Positions 7,529 to 14,741 are shown, numbered from the stretch's first letter. The stretch: 24,060 bases of DNA from CAZLQG01 sp964561655 (GCA_964561655.1 CAZLQG010000012.1:1-24060), one strand, 5' to 3'. The notes: generated by a model from the sequence alone, not told the origin. Numbers and translations are program-made.

Positions 7529-8982
7529 ATTACTTTGATTATTCCTTGTTTTGTATTTACCGTAATTTTCTGTCCGTTTTTTAGAACATGGGTAGCATGC
7601 AGGGTATTGACTATGCAGGGGATTTTGAGTTCGCGAGAAATTATGGCCGCGTGCGAGGTCATGCCGCCGGAATCCGTAATAACAGCTTTTGCTTTTTTCA
7701 TGGCTACAATAAAATCGGGCGAAGTCATGGTGGCAACCAAGACTTCCCCTTTTTTCATTTTTTCAACCTCTTTGGAAGAAAGAATTATTCTGACTTTTCC
7801 TTTTATTATGGGTCCTTTGCTTACAACTATGCCAGTTAGAAAATCATGACTTTTGATTTTTGCGGGTTTTAGATAATAATCTATAATTTTTTTTGCCGGT
7901 TGGCCCGAGAGATACTTTACTCGATTAGTTTTTTCTATATAATGGGTTACTATTGCTAGTTTCCGTCTTTTGTTTTCGGAAGCAGACAAACCGCTGGCTC
8001 TTTTAAATAATCCATGGATTTCATGATGGTTGTAATTATGCATCGCGTCAAAATCCAAACGGAAACTTCTCGCCGCTTCTTTGAGAAAAATATCAATAAT
8101 GTGATTAGCCAGAAAAATGTAATACTTCCTTTGGTCTTGCCAGTTCACGCAAAAAGCCAAAGCTTTGGCAATTTCCAAAGCATGCTTGTTAACTTTGTAC
8201 CTTTTGGCGATTTCCAGCTTCTCTTTTTTTATTTTTTCTGGAAAATCCGCCAGCTGCTTAATTTTTTGTGCTACCTGTTTTAGGGATATCTTTTCAAGCT
8301 GACGCTTGAAATAGGGGATTGTTAATATTTTGGAATGGGCATAGCTGTTTAAAATCCAGAAATGTTTTTGCTGGTATTGATTTAATTTTTTCCAAAAAAT
8401 TTTTTGGTTTTTTTGCCACCTTTTTAGTTTATAAAGTTCAAGGTTTGCTTTTTGATAGAATGACAAACTTTCCGGCGCGGACAGCGCTTCAAAAATTTTA
8501 ATAAAAGTTTGCCCTTGAAATGACTTTTCAAGCTCGCGTTTTAACACTGCCTCGCCACCCCAGCCAGCGAATTCTGGCAAAAATCCCAGCCTCCAGAATT
8601 TCAGATAGTTTTTTGACCATAGATCATACAAGCTAAAAAGACCTTTTTTTGTTAGTGTTTTGAGATTTTGCGGCGTAATCGCTTTTTGGATTTTTAAAAG
8701 TCCAAAGGTGTGTTTTTTCCAGTTTCGGTAATTGAGCTCGCGCTGTTTTTTTGGCAGGACAAATCGATTAAAGTTAACGGCTCCGTAATTTCTGATTTTG
8801 TCCATATCGCCTATGTAGGTCATTTTGCCTTGCGAAAAAAGCCCGAGCAGGTCCGGCCAGGTATGGAATTTCTTTTTGGAAAATTCCACGAAACCCAAAG
8901 TAAAAAAATCGGGGTAAATTAGCCTGCCGTCTATCGGTCCCCATTTCAGCATTTCTTTGTTTTTGTCTATAGGAAAAGCCAT
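7525..8982 (-). CDS. PEP-utilizing-enzyme swivel-domain protein, paralogue 1 (first gene of operon)
   Basis: This is a 485-aa protein. Its swivel domain reads GIVVSKGPIIKGKVRII, GEVLVATMTSPDF, AVITDSGGMTSHAAI with acceptor His at about residue 444, then KIPCIVNT. The GGMTSHAA form is closest to the classical pyruvate phosphate dikinase signature. IVNT replaces the usual [IV]xGT, and the C-terminus is short (VNTKQGIIKVI). The N-terminal region is helical, with HFWILNSYAHS and NWQDQRK at the family motif positions, and has no ATP-binding fold. It begins the operon, about 20 bases after a predicted extended -10 promoter. No SD is visible before the ATG at 8982, but no better in-frame start fits the family length. 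Confidence 0.85.
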   Translation of the reverse strand: MAFPIDKNKEMLKWGPIDGRLIYPDFFTLGFVEFSKKKFHTWPDLLGLFSQGKMTYIGDMDKIRNYGAVNFNRFVLPKKQRELNYRNWKKHTFGLLKIQKAITPQNLKTLTKKGLFSLYDLWSKNYLKFWRLGFLPEFAGWGGEAVLKRELEKSFQGQTFIKIFEALSAPESLSFYQKANLELYKLKRWQKNQKIFWKKLNQYQQKHFWILNSYAHSKILTIPYFKRQLEKISLKQVAQKIKQLADFPEKIKKEKLEIAKRYKVNKHALEIAKALAFCVNWQDQRKYYIFLANHIIDIFLKEAARSFRLDFDAMHNYNHHEIHGLFKRASGLSASENKRRKLAIVTHYIEKTNRVKYLSGQPAKKIIDYYLKPAKIKSHDFLTGIVVSKGPIIKGKVRIILSSKEVEKMKKGEVLVATMTSPDFIVAMKKAKAVITDSGGMTSHAAIISRELKIPCIVNTLHATHVLKNGQKITVNTKQGIIKVI

Positions 8983-9006
8983 AAGTTCATGGTGAATTAT
9001 GGCAAT

Positions 9007-9015
9007 ATTATACCA
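9007..9015 (-). promoter_or_regulatory. Extended -10 promoter of the PEP swivel operon
   Basis: On minus, TGGTATAAT gives a perfect -10 hexamer (9012-9007) with an upstream TGN extension. No good -35 box is seen. Transcription would start near 9000, leaving a leader of about 18 bases before the ATG at 8982. It is the only strong promoter-like sequence noted upstream of the eight-gene run. Confidence 0.6.
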
Positions 9016-9038
9016 AAATTAGCATGTTTAAGCTAAAA

Positions 9039-9067
9039 TTGACCGCAACAGATATTTTAGATAGAAT
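9039..9067 (+). promoter_or_regulatory. Sigma-70-type promoter of the tRNA-Ser gene
   Basis: TTGACC at 9039-9044 and TAGAAT at 9062-9067 are separated by 17 bases, close to the sigma-70 consensus. The predicted start is near 9074, 14 bases before the mature tRNA 5' end. It is divergent from the PEP swivel operon promoter just to its left. Confidence 0.75.
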
Positions 9068-9087
9068 TAAGTGGATATTTAAGCATT

Positions 9088-9181
9088 GGAGAGGTGGCCG
9101 AGTGGCTGAAGGCAGCGGTTTGCTAAACCGTTATACGGCTTTAAAACCGTATCAAGGGTTCGAATCCCTTCCTCTCCGCCA
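9088..9181 (+). tRNA. tRNA-Ser (anticodon GCU)
   Basis: This is a complete class II tRNA. The acceptor stem GGAGAGG (9088-9094) pairs with CCTCTCC (9171-9177), followed by discriminator G and an encoded CCA (9179-9181). The D-arm contains GGCCGAGTGGCTGAAGGC. The anticodon stem GCGGT/ACCGT encloses the loop TTGCTAA with anticodon GCT, reading AGC and AGU serine codons. A long variable arm (ATACGG/CCGTAT) is typical of tRNA-Ser. The T-arm is AAGGG-TTCGAAT-CCCTT. It stands alone with its own promoter and terminator. Confidence 0.97.
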
Positions 9182-9183
9182 TG

Positions 9184-9217
9184 AAAAAATATACCTATAT
9201 CTATAGGTATATTTTTT
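9184..9217. terminator. Bidirectional terminator between tRNA-Ser and comF-like gene
   Basis: This is a perfect 16-bp inverted repeat, with arms 9184-9199 and 9202-9217 around a 2-base centre. It has a run of A at one end and a run of T at the other, so it can end transcription of the plus-strand tRNA and of the minus-strand gene whose stop codon it overlaps. Confidence 0.8.
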
Positions 9218-9956
9218 AATCCCTGGCAACGGTGAGGCACCAAACATCTTTAGCGCCGTTTCGTTTTAAGACTTTGCAGGCTTCTAAAAGAGTAGAGCCT
9301 GTGGTGACGACGTCATCAATGAGAATGATGTTTTTGTCTTTAATATTAGCATTATCGTTAAGCTTGAATGCTGCGCTTACATTTTTAATTCTTTCTTCTC
9401 TTTTTAAATCTTTCTGCGTCTTTGTTGATTTACAGCGTACTAGTACAATGTTATAGGGGAGGGAGAGTAAATTGCCGATTGATTGGACAAGAACTCGGGA
9501 TTGGTTAAAGCCTCGCCAACGCAGACGGGATTTATGCAGGGGTAGGGGAACTAGAAGGGGATTTAAGATTTTAGATTTAAAATTTAGGATGTCGGGGAAA
9601 TCAGTCAATAAATTTTGTACCACCAATTCGGCCAGTATCTCATAAATTTTGGGTAGGAACTTGTATTTGCCTTTAATTAAGATATCCGCAACGGTTTTAT
9701 CGTGATAATCAAAAATGGATATTAGGCCTTCAGGCGAGTGGAGAGTTTTGCATGCCGGGTGGGTAAGACCGCCTATGGAAGGCTTTTTACAGATTATGCA
9801 ATGCTGATGCTGTAGTTTCGTTAGCTTGTTTATACATTCATCACAAATAAAACCTTTGTCTTCTTTTTCGCAAACTAGGCAGTAAATCGGAAATAGGGTG
9901 TCCAGAATAAAATGATAGACATCCTTGGCGAGAGGTTTTATTAAAGTTTGATACAT
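9216..9956 (-). CDS. ComF-like amidophosphoribosyltransferase-domain protein
   Basis: This 246-aa protein has the ComF layout. An N-terminal zinc-ribbon region has two CxxC-type pairs (YCLVCE and FICDEC, then HCIICKK). VPLPLHKSRLRWRGFNQS follows at about residues 136-153. The C-terminal PRPP-binding signature IILIDDVVTTGST marks a type I phosphoribosyltransferase fold. ComF is needed for natural transformation in several bacteria and acts in the cytoplasm with the DNA uptake machinery; the exact reaction is unclear. The segment around DILNFKSKILN, just before the conserved VPLPLH, is encoded by an AT-rich low-complexity tract and may be a family-specific insertion. The gene lies 45 bases after clpC, behind a terminator. 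The ATG at 9956 has no well-spaced SD. Confidence 0.88.
   Translation of the reverse strand: MYQTLIKPLAKDVYHFILDTLFPIYCLVCEKEDKGFICDECINKLTKLQHQHCIICKKPSIGGLTHPACKTLHSPEGLISIFDYHDKTVADILIKGKYKFLPKIYEILAELVVQNLLTDFPDILNFKSKILNPLLVPLPLHKSRLRWRGFNQSRVLVQSIGNLLSLPYNIVLVRCKSTKTQKDLKREERIKNVSAAFKLNDNANIKDKNIILIDDVVTTGSTLLEACKVLKRNGAKDVWCLTVARD
9561..9589. repeat. AT-rich low-complexity tract inside the comF-like gene
   Basis: The tract contains ATTTTA/TAAAAT as a small inverted repeat and encodes LNFKSKILN in the comF-like protein. It resembles the AT-rich spacer before gatA (19267-19300). Its status as an inserted repeat is a guess from style only. Confidence 0.3.
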
Positions 9957-9970
9957 ATTTGTATAAACGA

Positions 9971-9996
9971 AAAACCTCCGTTTAAGCGGAGGTTTT
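9971..9996 (-). terminator. Rho-independent terminator after clpC
   Basis: Arms AAAACCTCCG (9971-9980) and CGGAGGTTTT (9987-9996) form a 10-bp stem around a 6-base loop. On minus the stem is followed by a T run, so it terminates clpC five bases after its stop. The downstream arm carries GGAGG, the nearest SD-like sequence to the comF-like start, but the spacing of about 18 bases is too long to be convincing. Confidence 0.8.
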
Positions 9997-10001
9997 ATAA
10001 G

Positions 10002-12575
10002 TTAAACTGCAACTGGAACTGGTTTTTTGCTGCGGTTTTTTATGGAAAAGGCGATTTCACCTTTTTTTACATCAGCGGTAATGAACACGCCTTCTTTGGC
10101 TTTGCCGGAAATAATCTTTTCCGCCAGCGGGTCTTCCAAAAGCGCCTGCACGTTTCTTCTTACGAAGCGCGCTCCTTGCGCTGGGTCAAAACTTTGTTCT
10201 GAAATCAACTTTACTACGGAAGCGTTTACTTTGAGCTGGACGTTTTGTTCTAAGAGTCTTGTTTGGAGGTCGGAAATCTGCAGCTGGGTGATTTTTTTAA
10301 GCTCTTTAAAGCCCAAAGGTCTAAAGACAATGATTTTGTCCAAGCGGTTTAAAAATTCCGGCCGGAATTCTTGCTTTAAACTTTCTAAGATCGAATCTTT
10401 GATTTCTTCGTATTCTTTTTCAAGTTTTTGCTGCTCGTCAATTTTTTCATCTCTGTCAGCAAAGCCGATTTTGGCGGCCTGAGTAGAAAGTTCCTGCGTG
10501 CCTAAATTTGAGGTCATTATTACGATGGTGTTTTTGAACGAAACTTTTTTGCCCTGCGCGTCCGTAAGCCGGCCGTCTTCCAAAATCTGCAAAAGGATGT
10601 TAAAGACTTCCGGGTTGGCTTTTTCAATTTCGTCAAACAGAACTACGCTGTATGGTTTCCTGCGCACGGCTTCGGTTAGTTGTCCGCCTTCCCCGTAGCC
10701 AACATAGCCGGCAGGCGCGCCCACCAGGCGCGCCACGTTATGGCGTTCCATAAATTCGGACATATCCACGCGCACCAGCGCGTCCTCGTCTTCATAAACT
10801 TCCGCGGCTAAAACTTTGGCGGTTTCGGTTTTGCCAACGCCGGTGGGGCCTAAGAAAATAAAGCTTCCCAAGGGGCGGTTTGGGCTGCTTATTCCCGCGC
10901 GGCTTCTTCTTATGGATTTGGCAATTTCTTCCACAGCTTCATCTTGACCAATAATTTTAGCCTTTAAAGTTTTTTCCAAATTGGCTAATTTGCCGATTTC
11001 GGTTTTAGTAAGCTTTGCCAGAGGAATTTTGGTTATCATAGAAACTGTGTGGGCAATGTCTTCGGCGGTGATGGTGTGAGTCGGCACCGCTTTTTCCGCC
11101 ATCAGATTCTTTGTAAGTTCAGCTTTTTGCTTTAAGAGTTTTTCTTCTTGGGTTTTTAAATGGATGGCCGTGGTAAAGTCCTGAGACAGAACTGCTTTGG
11201 TTTTTTCAGCTTCCAGATTTTCCAAATCACTTTCTATTTTTTTTGTTGCCCGAAGCAGTTTGCTTGAAGATGTAATACTGCGCAAAAACGCCGAAGTTTC
11301 ATCAATCAAGTCTACAGCCTTGTCCGGTAGGAACCGGTCCTGCAGATATCTGGAAGAAAGTTCAACGGCGGCCTTAATGGCTTCGTCCGTGATTTTTACG
11401 TTATGGTGCTTTTCATAATTGGGCCTTAGGCCCTTTAAGATTTCTATAGATTCCCCGCGGTTGGGTTCATCCACCAAAATTGGCTGGAACCTGCGTTCCA
11501 AGGCCGCATCTTTTTCTATATATTGCTTGTATTCATTTAAAGTTGTCGCTCCAATGGCCCTAAGTTCGCCTCGCGCAAGGGCGGGTTTGAGTATGTTAGC
11601 GGCGTCAAGCGAACCGGTGGTGGCGCCGGCGCCTACCATGGTGTGAAGTTCATCTATAAATAAAATAATGTTGGGGTTGTTTTTGACTTCTTCGATAATT
11701 TGTTTTAAACGATTTTCAAATTCTCCCCGAAACATACTGCCAGCCACAATCAGCGCCAAGTCCAGACTTAAGATTTTTTTGTCTAAGAGCAAGTCCGGCA
11801 CTTCGCGATTTACAATGGCTAAAGCCAGGCCTTCCACAATTGCAGTTTTTCCCACGCCGGCCTCACCGATTAAAATGGGGTTATTTTTGGTCCTGCGGTT
11901 TAGTATGCTTACAAGTCTTTCGATTTCTTTTTTGCGGCCGATTACCGGATCTACTAGTCCGCCTGCGGCTTTTTTGGTGATGTCGGTTGTAAAGTATTCA
12001 AGCAAACCTTCTTTTCGCCCGTGAAGCTTGGGTATGCCTGCGCCTAAAGGCTGGCCTTCCATACTTGGGTCCTGCTGGCTTTGCGGCATTTCGCCCTCCG
12101 GCATTTCCGGAAATTTTGAAATATTTTCAAACACGCTGATTAAATTTTGTTCCAGTTCAAAGATATCAATCCCGAGTTTGGAAAGGATGACTTTAGCTTT
12201 GTTTTGGGGGATAGTCAAAAGTCCGTACAAAAAATGCTCGGTGCCAATGAACTGGTATCCGTATTGGCTGGCGACAATTGCCGCCTTTTCTATCACCGAC
12301 TTTAAATTTTCAGATAAAATCGGCTTCCAGGAGGAAACAGTGTTATTGCTGTTCACTAATAGCAATTCCTGCTTGATAATTTCCGGCGTAAGTTTGGTTT
12401 TGGTTAAAATCTCTGCAGCAAAAGAGCTTTTTTCAGAAATTACGCCATACAAAAGATGCTCACTGCCAATATGGTCGTGCTTGAGCTCTTCGCTGGCGAG
12501 TTGGGCCATAATCAGCGCGTTTTTCGCCCGGGAAGAGAGTCGTTCTAAAATGTAGGAAAAATTGTTGCTATTCAT
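10002..12575 (-). CDS. clpC: ATP-dependent Clp protease ATP-binding subunit ClpC
   Basis: This 857-aa AAA+ unfoldase has two N-terminal Clp repeats (residues 1-145). The first AAA+ module has Walker A GEAGVGKT (237-244) and Walker B ILFIDE (304-309). A short ClpC-type middle domain (about 440-490) is followed by a second AAA+ module with GPTGVGKT (576-583) and VVLFDE. The IGF tripeptide (703-705) lies on the loop that docks ClpP, which separates ClpC from the disaggregase ClpB. The short middle domain also argues against ClpB. The protein unfolds substrates and feeds them to ClpP in the cytoplasm. The gene appears monocistronic, with a terminator after it and a strong promoter overlapped by a CIRCE operator, so heat-shock control by HrcA is likely. 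No SD is visible before the ATG. Confidence 0.95.
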   Translation of the reverse strand: MNSNNFSYILERLSSRAKNALIMAQLASEELKHDHIGSEHLLYGVISEKSSFAAEILTKTKLTPEIIKQELLLVNSNNTVSSWKPILSENLKSVIEKAAIVASQYGYQFIGTEHFLYGLLTIPQNKAKVILSKLGIDIFELEQNLISVFENISKFPEMPEGEMPQSQQDPSMEGQPLGAGIPKLHGRKEGLLEYFTTDITKKAAGGLVDPVIGRKKEIERLVSILNRRTKNNPILIGEAGVGKTAIVEGLALAIVNREVPDLLLDKKILSLDLALIVAGSMFRGEFENRLKQIIEEVKNNPNIILFIDELHTMVGAGATTGSLDAANILKPALARGELRAIGATTLNEYKQYIEKDAALERRFQPILVDEPNRGESIEILKGLRPNYEKHHNVKITDEAIKAAVELSSRYLQDRFLPDKAVDLIDETSAFLRSITSSSKLLRATKKIESDLENLEAEKTKAVLSQDFTTAIHLKTQEEKLLKQKAELTKNLMAEKAVPTHTITAEDIAHTVSMITKIPLAKLTKTEIGKLANLEKTLKAKIIGQDEAVEEIAKSIRRSRAGISSPNRPLGSFIFLGPTGVGKTETAKVLAAEVYEDEDALVRVDMSEFMERHNVARLVGAPAGYVGYGEGGQLTEAVRRKPYSVVLFDEIEKANPEVFNILLQILEDGRLTDAQGKKVSFKNTIVIMTSNLGTQELSTQAAKIGFADRDEKIDEQQKLEKEYEEIKDSILESLKQEFRPEFLNRLDKIIVFRPLGFKELKKITQLQISDLQTRLLEQNVQLKVNASVVKLISEQSFDPAQGARFVRRNVQALLEDPLAEKIISGKAKEGVFITADVKKGEIAFSIKNRSKKPVPVAV

Positions 12576-12644
12576 AGTTCACAGATGATCAGATAACACA
12601 GATTTAATGGTTAAAATCTGCTATTATTATACCATGGATATGTA

Positions 12645-12673
12645 ATTATAGCTTTGCTTAGCACTCTAGTCAA
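12645..12673 (-). promoter_or_regulatory. Sigma-70-type promoter of clpC
   Basis: On minus, TTGACT (12673-12668) and TATAAT (12650-12645) are separated by exactly 17 bases, a near-perfect promoter. Transcription would start near 12638, giving a leader of about 60 bases. The leader contains a small hairpin, CAGATTT/AAATCTG (12599-12605 with 12614-12620). Confidence 0.85.
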
Positions 12674-12684
12674 GATACTGCTAA
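12658..12684. promoter_or_regulatory. CIRCE operator (HrcA binding site) over the clpC promoter
   Basis: The sequence is TTAGCACTC-N9-TACTGCTAA. The CIRCE consensus is TTAGCACTC-N9-GAGTGCTAA: the left arm matches 9 of 9, the right arm 7 of 9, and the spacer is the exact 9 bases. It covers the -35 box of the clpC promoter (12668-12673) and lies 9 bases upstream of the recX start. HrcA bound here would block clpC transcription until heat shock. Confidence 0.8.
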
Positions 12685-12693
12685 ACAATCACT

Positions 12694-13197
12694 ATGTATA
12701 AAAAATCAAAATCAGTTAAAGAGCCGGAAAATTTTGAAAAAGGGTATGATTATGCCGTGTTTTTGTTGTCTTTAAGGCTTAGGACAACAGGTGAAATTAG
12801 AGAAAAAATGAAGAACCGTGGCTATACATTAGCCGTTTCAGAAAAAGTAATAGCCGATCTTCTGGAGCAAAAATTTTTAGACGACCAAAAGTACGCAGAA
12901 ATATTTTTGGACAATTTAAAAAAATATAAAAATTTTGGTTTTTATGGAATAAAAAAGAAAATGATGGAAAAAAGGCTGCCTAGCTCAATCATCGATCGAG
13001 TGTTGGAAGAGGGGTTGTTGGTGGATGAGGAGATAAAGATAGCAGAGAGGTTATTAGAGAAGTTCACCCTGTCAAATGCCGCAAAGCGGCCCCGACAGAA
13101 GTCGGGGTTTAACAAGGCAGAAAACAAAAAGATAGCGCAAAGGCTATCTTCAAGAGGTTTTAGAAGTGAGGTTTTAGCTAGAATACTTTTTGAATAA
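12694..13197 (+). CDS. recX: RecX family regulatory protein
   Basis: This 167-aa protein has the three-helix-repeat pattern of RecX. AVFLLSLRLRTTGEIREKMKNRG (residues 22-44) is followed by VIADLLEQKFLDDQKYAEIFLDNL, the family's glldD..yA signature, and a C-terminal repeat ending in RGFRSEVLARILFE. RecX binds RecA filaments and limits RecA activity in the cytoplasm. Residues about 129-138 (AAKRPRQKSG) are encoded by two back-to-back hairpins (13078-13107) and interrupt the third repeat without breaking the frame. recX is divergent from clpC. The CIRCE site lies in its upstream region, and no clear promoter or SD of its own is seen. It converges on the next minus gene with a 2-base gap. Confidence 0.85.
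   Translation: MYKKSKSVKEPENFEKGYDYAVFLLSLRLRTTGEIREKMKNRGYTLAVSEKVIADLLEQKFLDDQKYAEIFLDNLKKYKNFGFYGIKKKMMEKRLPSSIIDRVLEEGLLVDEEIKIAERLLEKFTLSNAAKRPRQKSGFNKAENKKIAQRLSSRGFRSEVLARILFE
13078..13107. repeat. Double-hairpin palindromic element in frame inside recX
   Basis: Two adjoining perfect stem-loops are present: GCCGC-AAA-GCGGC (13078-13090) and CCCCGAC-AGAA-GTCGGGG (13090-13107). GC content is far above the surrounding gene. The segment translates as AAKRPRQKSG within RecX, and the frame stays open on both sides. Confidence 0.75.
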
Positions 13198-13199
13198 GT

Positions 13200-13709
13200 T
13201 TAAAGTTCTCGCAAATCTACTTGCGCCATTAATCGTTTTGATATTTGGGTAACTGGTTCACCGGTAATTTGTATTATTTCCTTCCTAGAAGGAATAATAT
13301 TATTTTTAATAGCCTGCTCCATTTCTTTCTTTGTTGGTTTGTGGCGATGTTGTTTTATAAAATCGGTAAACCAATCCAGAATTTCTTGTTTAGTAAAGCC
13401 AGAGGCGGTCTCTGTTGAGCGGTCTTCCAAGAAGGGAATCCCTTTCTCCCTAAAAAGTTCTTTAAGAGAAGTTTGGGCAAGATAGTTTCCGCACAGTGAA
13501 TTTAGTTTTATCGAATTTTTAAGGTTTAACAACCGTGCCATTTCGTTTCGTAGCTCTATGAAACTAACTGGCTTCCCCTTCCCATATTTGTCTTTTAGTA
13601 TGGCAAGGGCAGTTTTTATTTCTTCTTGTCGGGCTCTGGTCCTCTGTTCGCTCTCCCATTTTTGAGCTGCCTCAATTTCTCCCCCGCCCGGACTTTTTTC
13701 TTGATTCAT
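13200..13709 (-). CDS. Hypothetical protein, 169 aa
   Basis: I do not recognise this gene firmly. It encodes a soluble, charged, mostly helical protein with no signal peptide or membrane segment. The C-terminal part (ILDWFTDFIKQHRHKPTKKEMEQ, then IPSRKEIIQITG) has the look of small helical repeats seen in some homing-endonuclease-associated DNA-binding modules, but this is weak. The N-terminus (KWESEQRTRARQEEIKTALAIL) faintly resembles that of the 106-aa protein two genes upstream (HWNAERNRRASETRQNNYRNNI), so the two may be distant relatives. It is the last gene of the minus run from lemA and abuts the recX end tail to tail with a 2-base gap, leaving no room for a separate terminator. Confidence 0.6.
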   Translation of the reverse strand: MNQEKSPGGGEIEAAQKWESEQRTRARQEEIKTALAILKDKYGKGKPVSFIELRNEMARLLNLKNSIKLNSLCGNYLAQTSLKELFREKGIPFLEDRSTETASGFTKQEILDWFTDFIKQHRHKPTKKEMEQAIKNNIIPSRKEIIQITGEPVTQISKRLMAQVDLREL

Positions 13710-13727
13710 AATATTGGGTGAATTTAT

Positions 13728-14351
13728 TTATTTTAACAGGAAATAAAAAAGCAAAATTAGAATCAAAATTACAAAAACCGCTATCCGGACGTAGTCTTGG
13801 CCTTCTTGGGCCATAGGGGCCGAAACGGCGCTGGTGATTGGCGACTGCTGTCCGCGGTATCCCTGGATATTGAGTTTGGAATTAAGCATTCTAATCTGGT
13901 TTAAGAATTCCTGGTTTTTGGTTATGGTGTGGGGTAGGGTATAATTGTCGTCTGCTGCCACAAAAAAAGTTTTTATTTTTTTGCTTTGGGGGTCTTCCGT
14001 CTGAATTATCTGCGAGAGGGAAGAAATAGGCGCTTTCCATTTTACGCGGTTGTTTTCTTTGAACACGATTAAACCGTCCTGAATTGTAAGGTTGGTGTTT
14101 TGAGAAAAGCTTCCTTTTTTGCTGTAAATTGCAAAAAAGATGATTAAGGGAAGAATTAGCTTGTCTAAATTTTTAACAATTTCAAAGTTCTTTTCACCGT
14201 TGAAAAAAGAATTTAACACGTCCACGGCGATTGCAATAACCAAAATTACTCCGGCGCCCTTGGCAATTTTAAGAACCGTAGCCTTTTGTGCCGGCGAAAA
14301 TGTTTCAAGTTGATAGTTTTGTGTTTTTGAGAAGTTCATGAAGTTACACAT
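13728..14351 (-). CDS. Hypothetical membrane protein with predicted PH-like soluble domain
   Basis: This 207-aa protein has three hydrophobic segments: about residues 29-48 (GAKGVILVIAIAVDVL region), 65-81 (LILPLIIFFAIYS) and the extreme C-terminus (IAVFVILILILLFYFLL). Between the second and third lies a soluble stretch of beta-strand character (LTIQDGLIVFKENNRVKWKAPISSL), which recalls bacterial PH-like membrane proteins. No family can be assigned from sequence alone. The listed ATG at 14351 overlaps the stop of the upstream gene. A second Met at 14339 (MNFSK) is an equally good start, as neither has an SD. It lies between two unrecognised genes and downstream of htpX, which fits a membrane-related role but does not show one. 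Confidence 0.6.
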   Translation of the reverse strand: MCNFMNFSKTQNYQLETFSPAQKATVLKIAKGAGVILVIAIAVDVLNSFFNGEKNFEIVKNLDKLILPLIIFFAIYSKKGSFSQNTNLTIQDGLIVFKENNRVKWKAPISSLSQIIQTEDPQSKKIKTFFVAADDNYTLPHTITKNQEFLNQIRMLNSKLNIQGYRGQQSPITSAVSAPMAQEGQDYVRIAVFVILILILLFYFLLK

Positions 14352-14664
14352 TTTCCGATTTAGACTCTTTCCATTTTTTGTAAAGCAGGGGAATGAGTTC
14401 CCCGGGAGTTTGCCTCCATAGTGTTCGGGTTATATCTTTAACCTTCTTCTTTAGTTTGTCTTTAAGTTTTGGGTCTTCGGTGTTTATTCCAAAGGCATAA
14501 GCTAAATCTTTAGTTGTGATGTTATCGGGAGTTTTGCCGGCATCAAATAAGCGAAAAATATTATTTCTGTAATTGTTTTGTCTGGTTTCAGATGCTCTAC
14601 GATTTCTTTCTGCATTCCAATGCCATGGCCCTCCAAAATTATCTTCTTCGTGTTTAGAGGTCAT
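14344..14664 (-). CDS. Hypothetical small protein, 106 aa
   Basis: I do not recognise this protein. It is short, very polar and rich in Asn, Lys and Arg, with a predicted helical body (FRLFDAGKTPDNITTKDLAYAFGI followed by KLKDKLKKKVKDITRTLW). The pattern could be a helix-turn-helix-like domain, but no diagnostic motif is visible. Its stop overlaps the start of the 207-aa membrane protein, so the two are probably translated together. A 67-base palindromic repeat lies just upstream, between this gene and htpX. No promoter is seen there, so it may be read from the lemA promoter. Confidence 0.55.
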   Translation of the reverse strand: MTSKHEEDNFGGPWHWNAERNRRASETRQNNYRNNIFRLFDAGKTPDNITTKDLAYAFGINTEDPKLKDKLKKKVKDITRTLWRQTPGELIPLLYKKWKESKSENV

Positions 14665-14674
14665 AAATTCATTT

Positions 14675-14741
14675 GCCTCCCGCCTTCGCCATTTATCCTT
14701 CGCAAAAAGCTACGGAGGACAATGAGGCTTTGGCGGGCAGG
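14675..14741. repeat. Intergenic imperfect palindrome (MITE/REP-like)
   Basis: The outer arms GCCTCCCGCCTTCGCC (14675-14690) and GGCTTTGGCGGGCAGG (14726-14741) are imperfect inverted copies. An inner pair, TCCTTCG and CGGAGGA, nests inside. The element fills most of the 99-base gap between htpX and the 106-aa gene. It is GC-rich compared with its surroundings. Elements of this general sequence occur many times in CPR genomes as far as I recall; copy number was not checked. Confidence 0.7.

Noticed and set aside
7535..7849. 104-aa plus-strand frame opposite the swivel domain of paralogue 1
   Set aside because: Similar antisense frames appear opposite the same domain in the other copies (for example 3865-4140), so they follow from conserved swivel-domain codons, not from a second gene.
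915..8982. Annotating the five array genes as PEP synthase or pyruvate phosphate dikinase
   Set aside because: They are about half the length or less, and only the swivel His domain is shared; the ATP-grasp and PEP/pyruvate barrel domains are missing.
9024..9206. 60-aa plus-strand frame over the tRNA
   Set aside because: The frame is the tRNA-Ser gene itself read as codons; the tRNA fold explains the sequence fully.
10027..12555. Several plus-strand frames of 66-175 aa opposite clpC
   Set aside because: They are shadows of clpC, whose motifs and length are complete. The shadow products have no recognisable pattern or SD.
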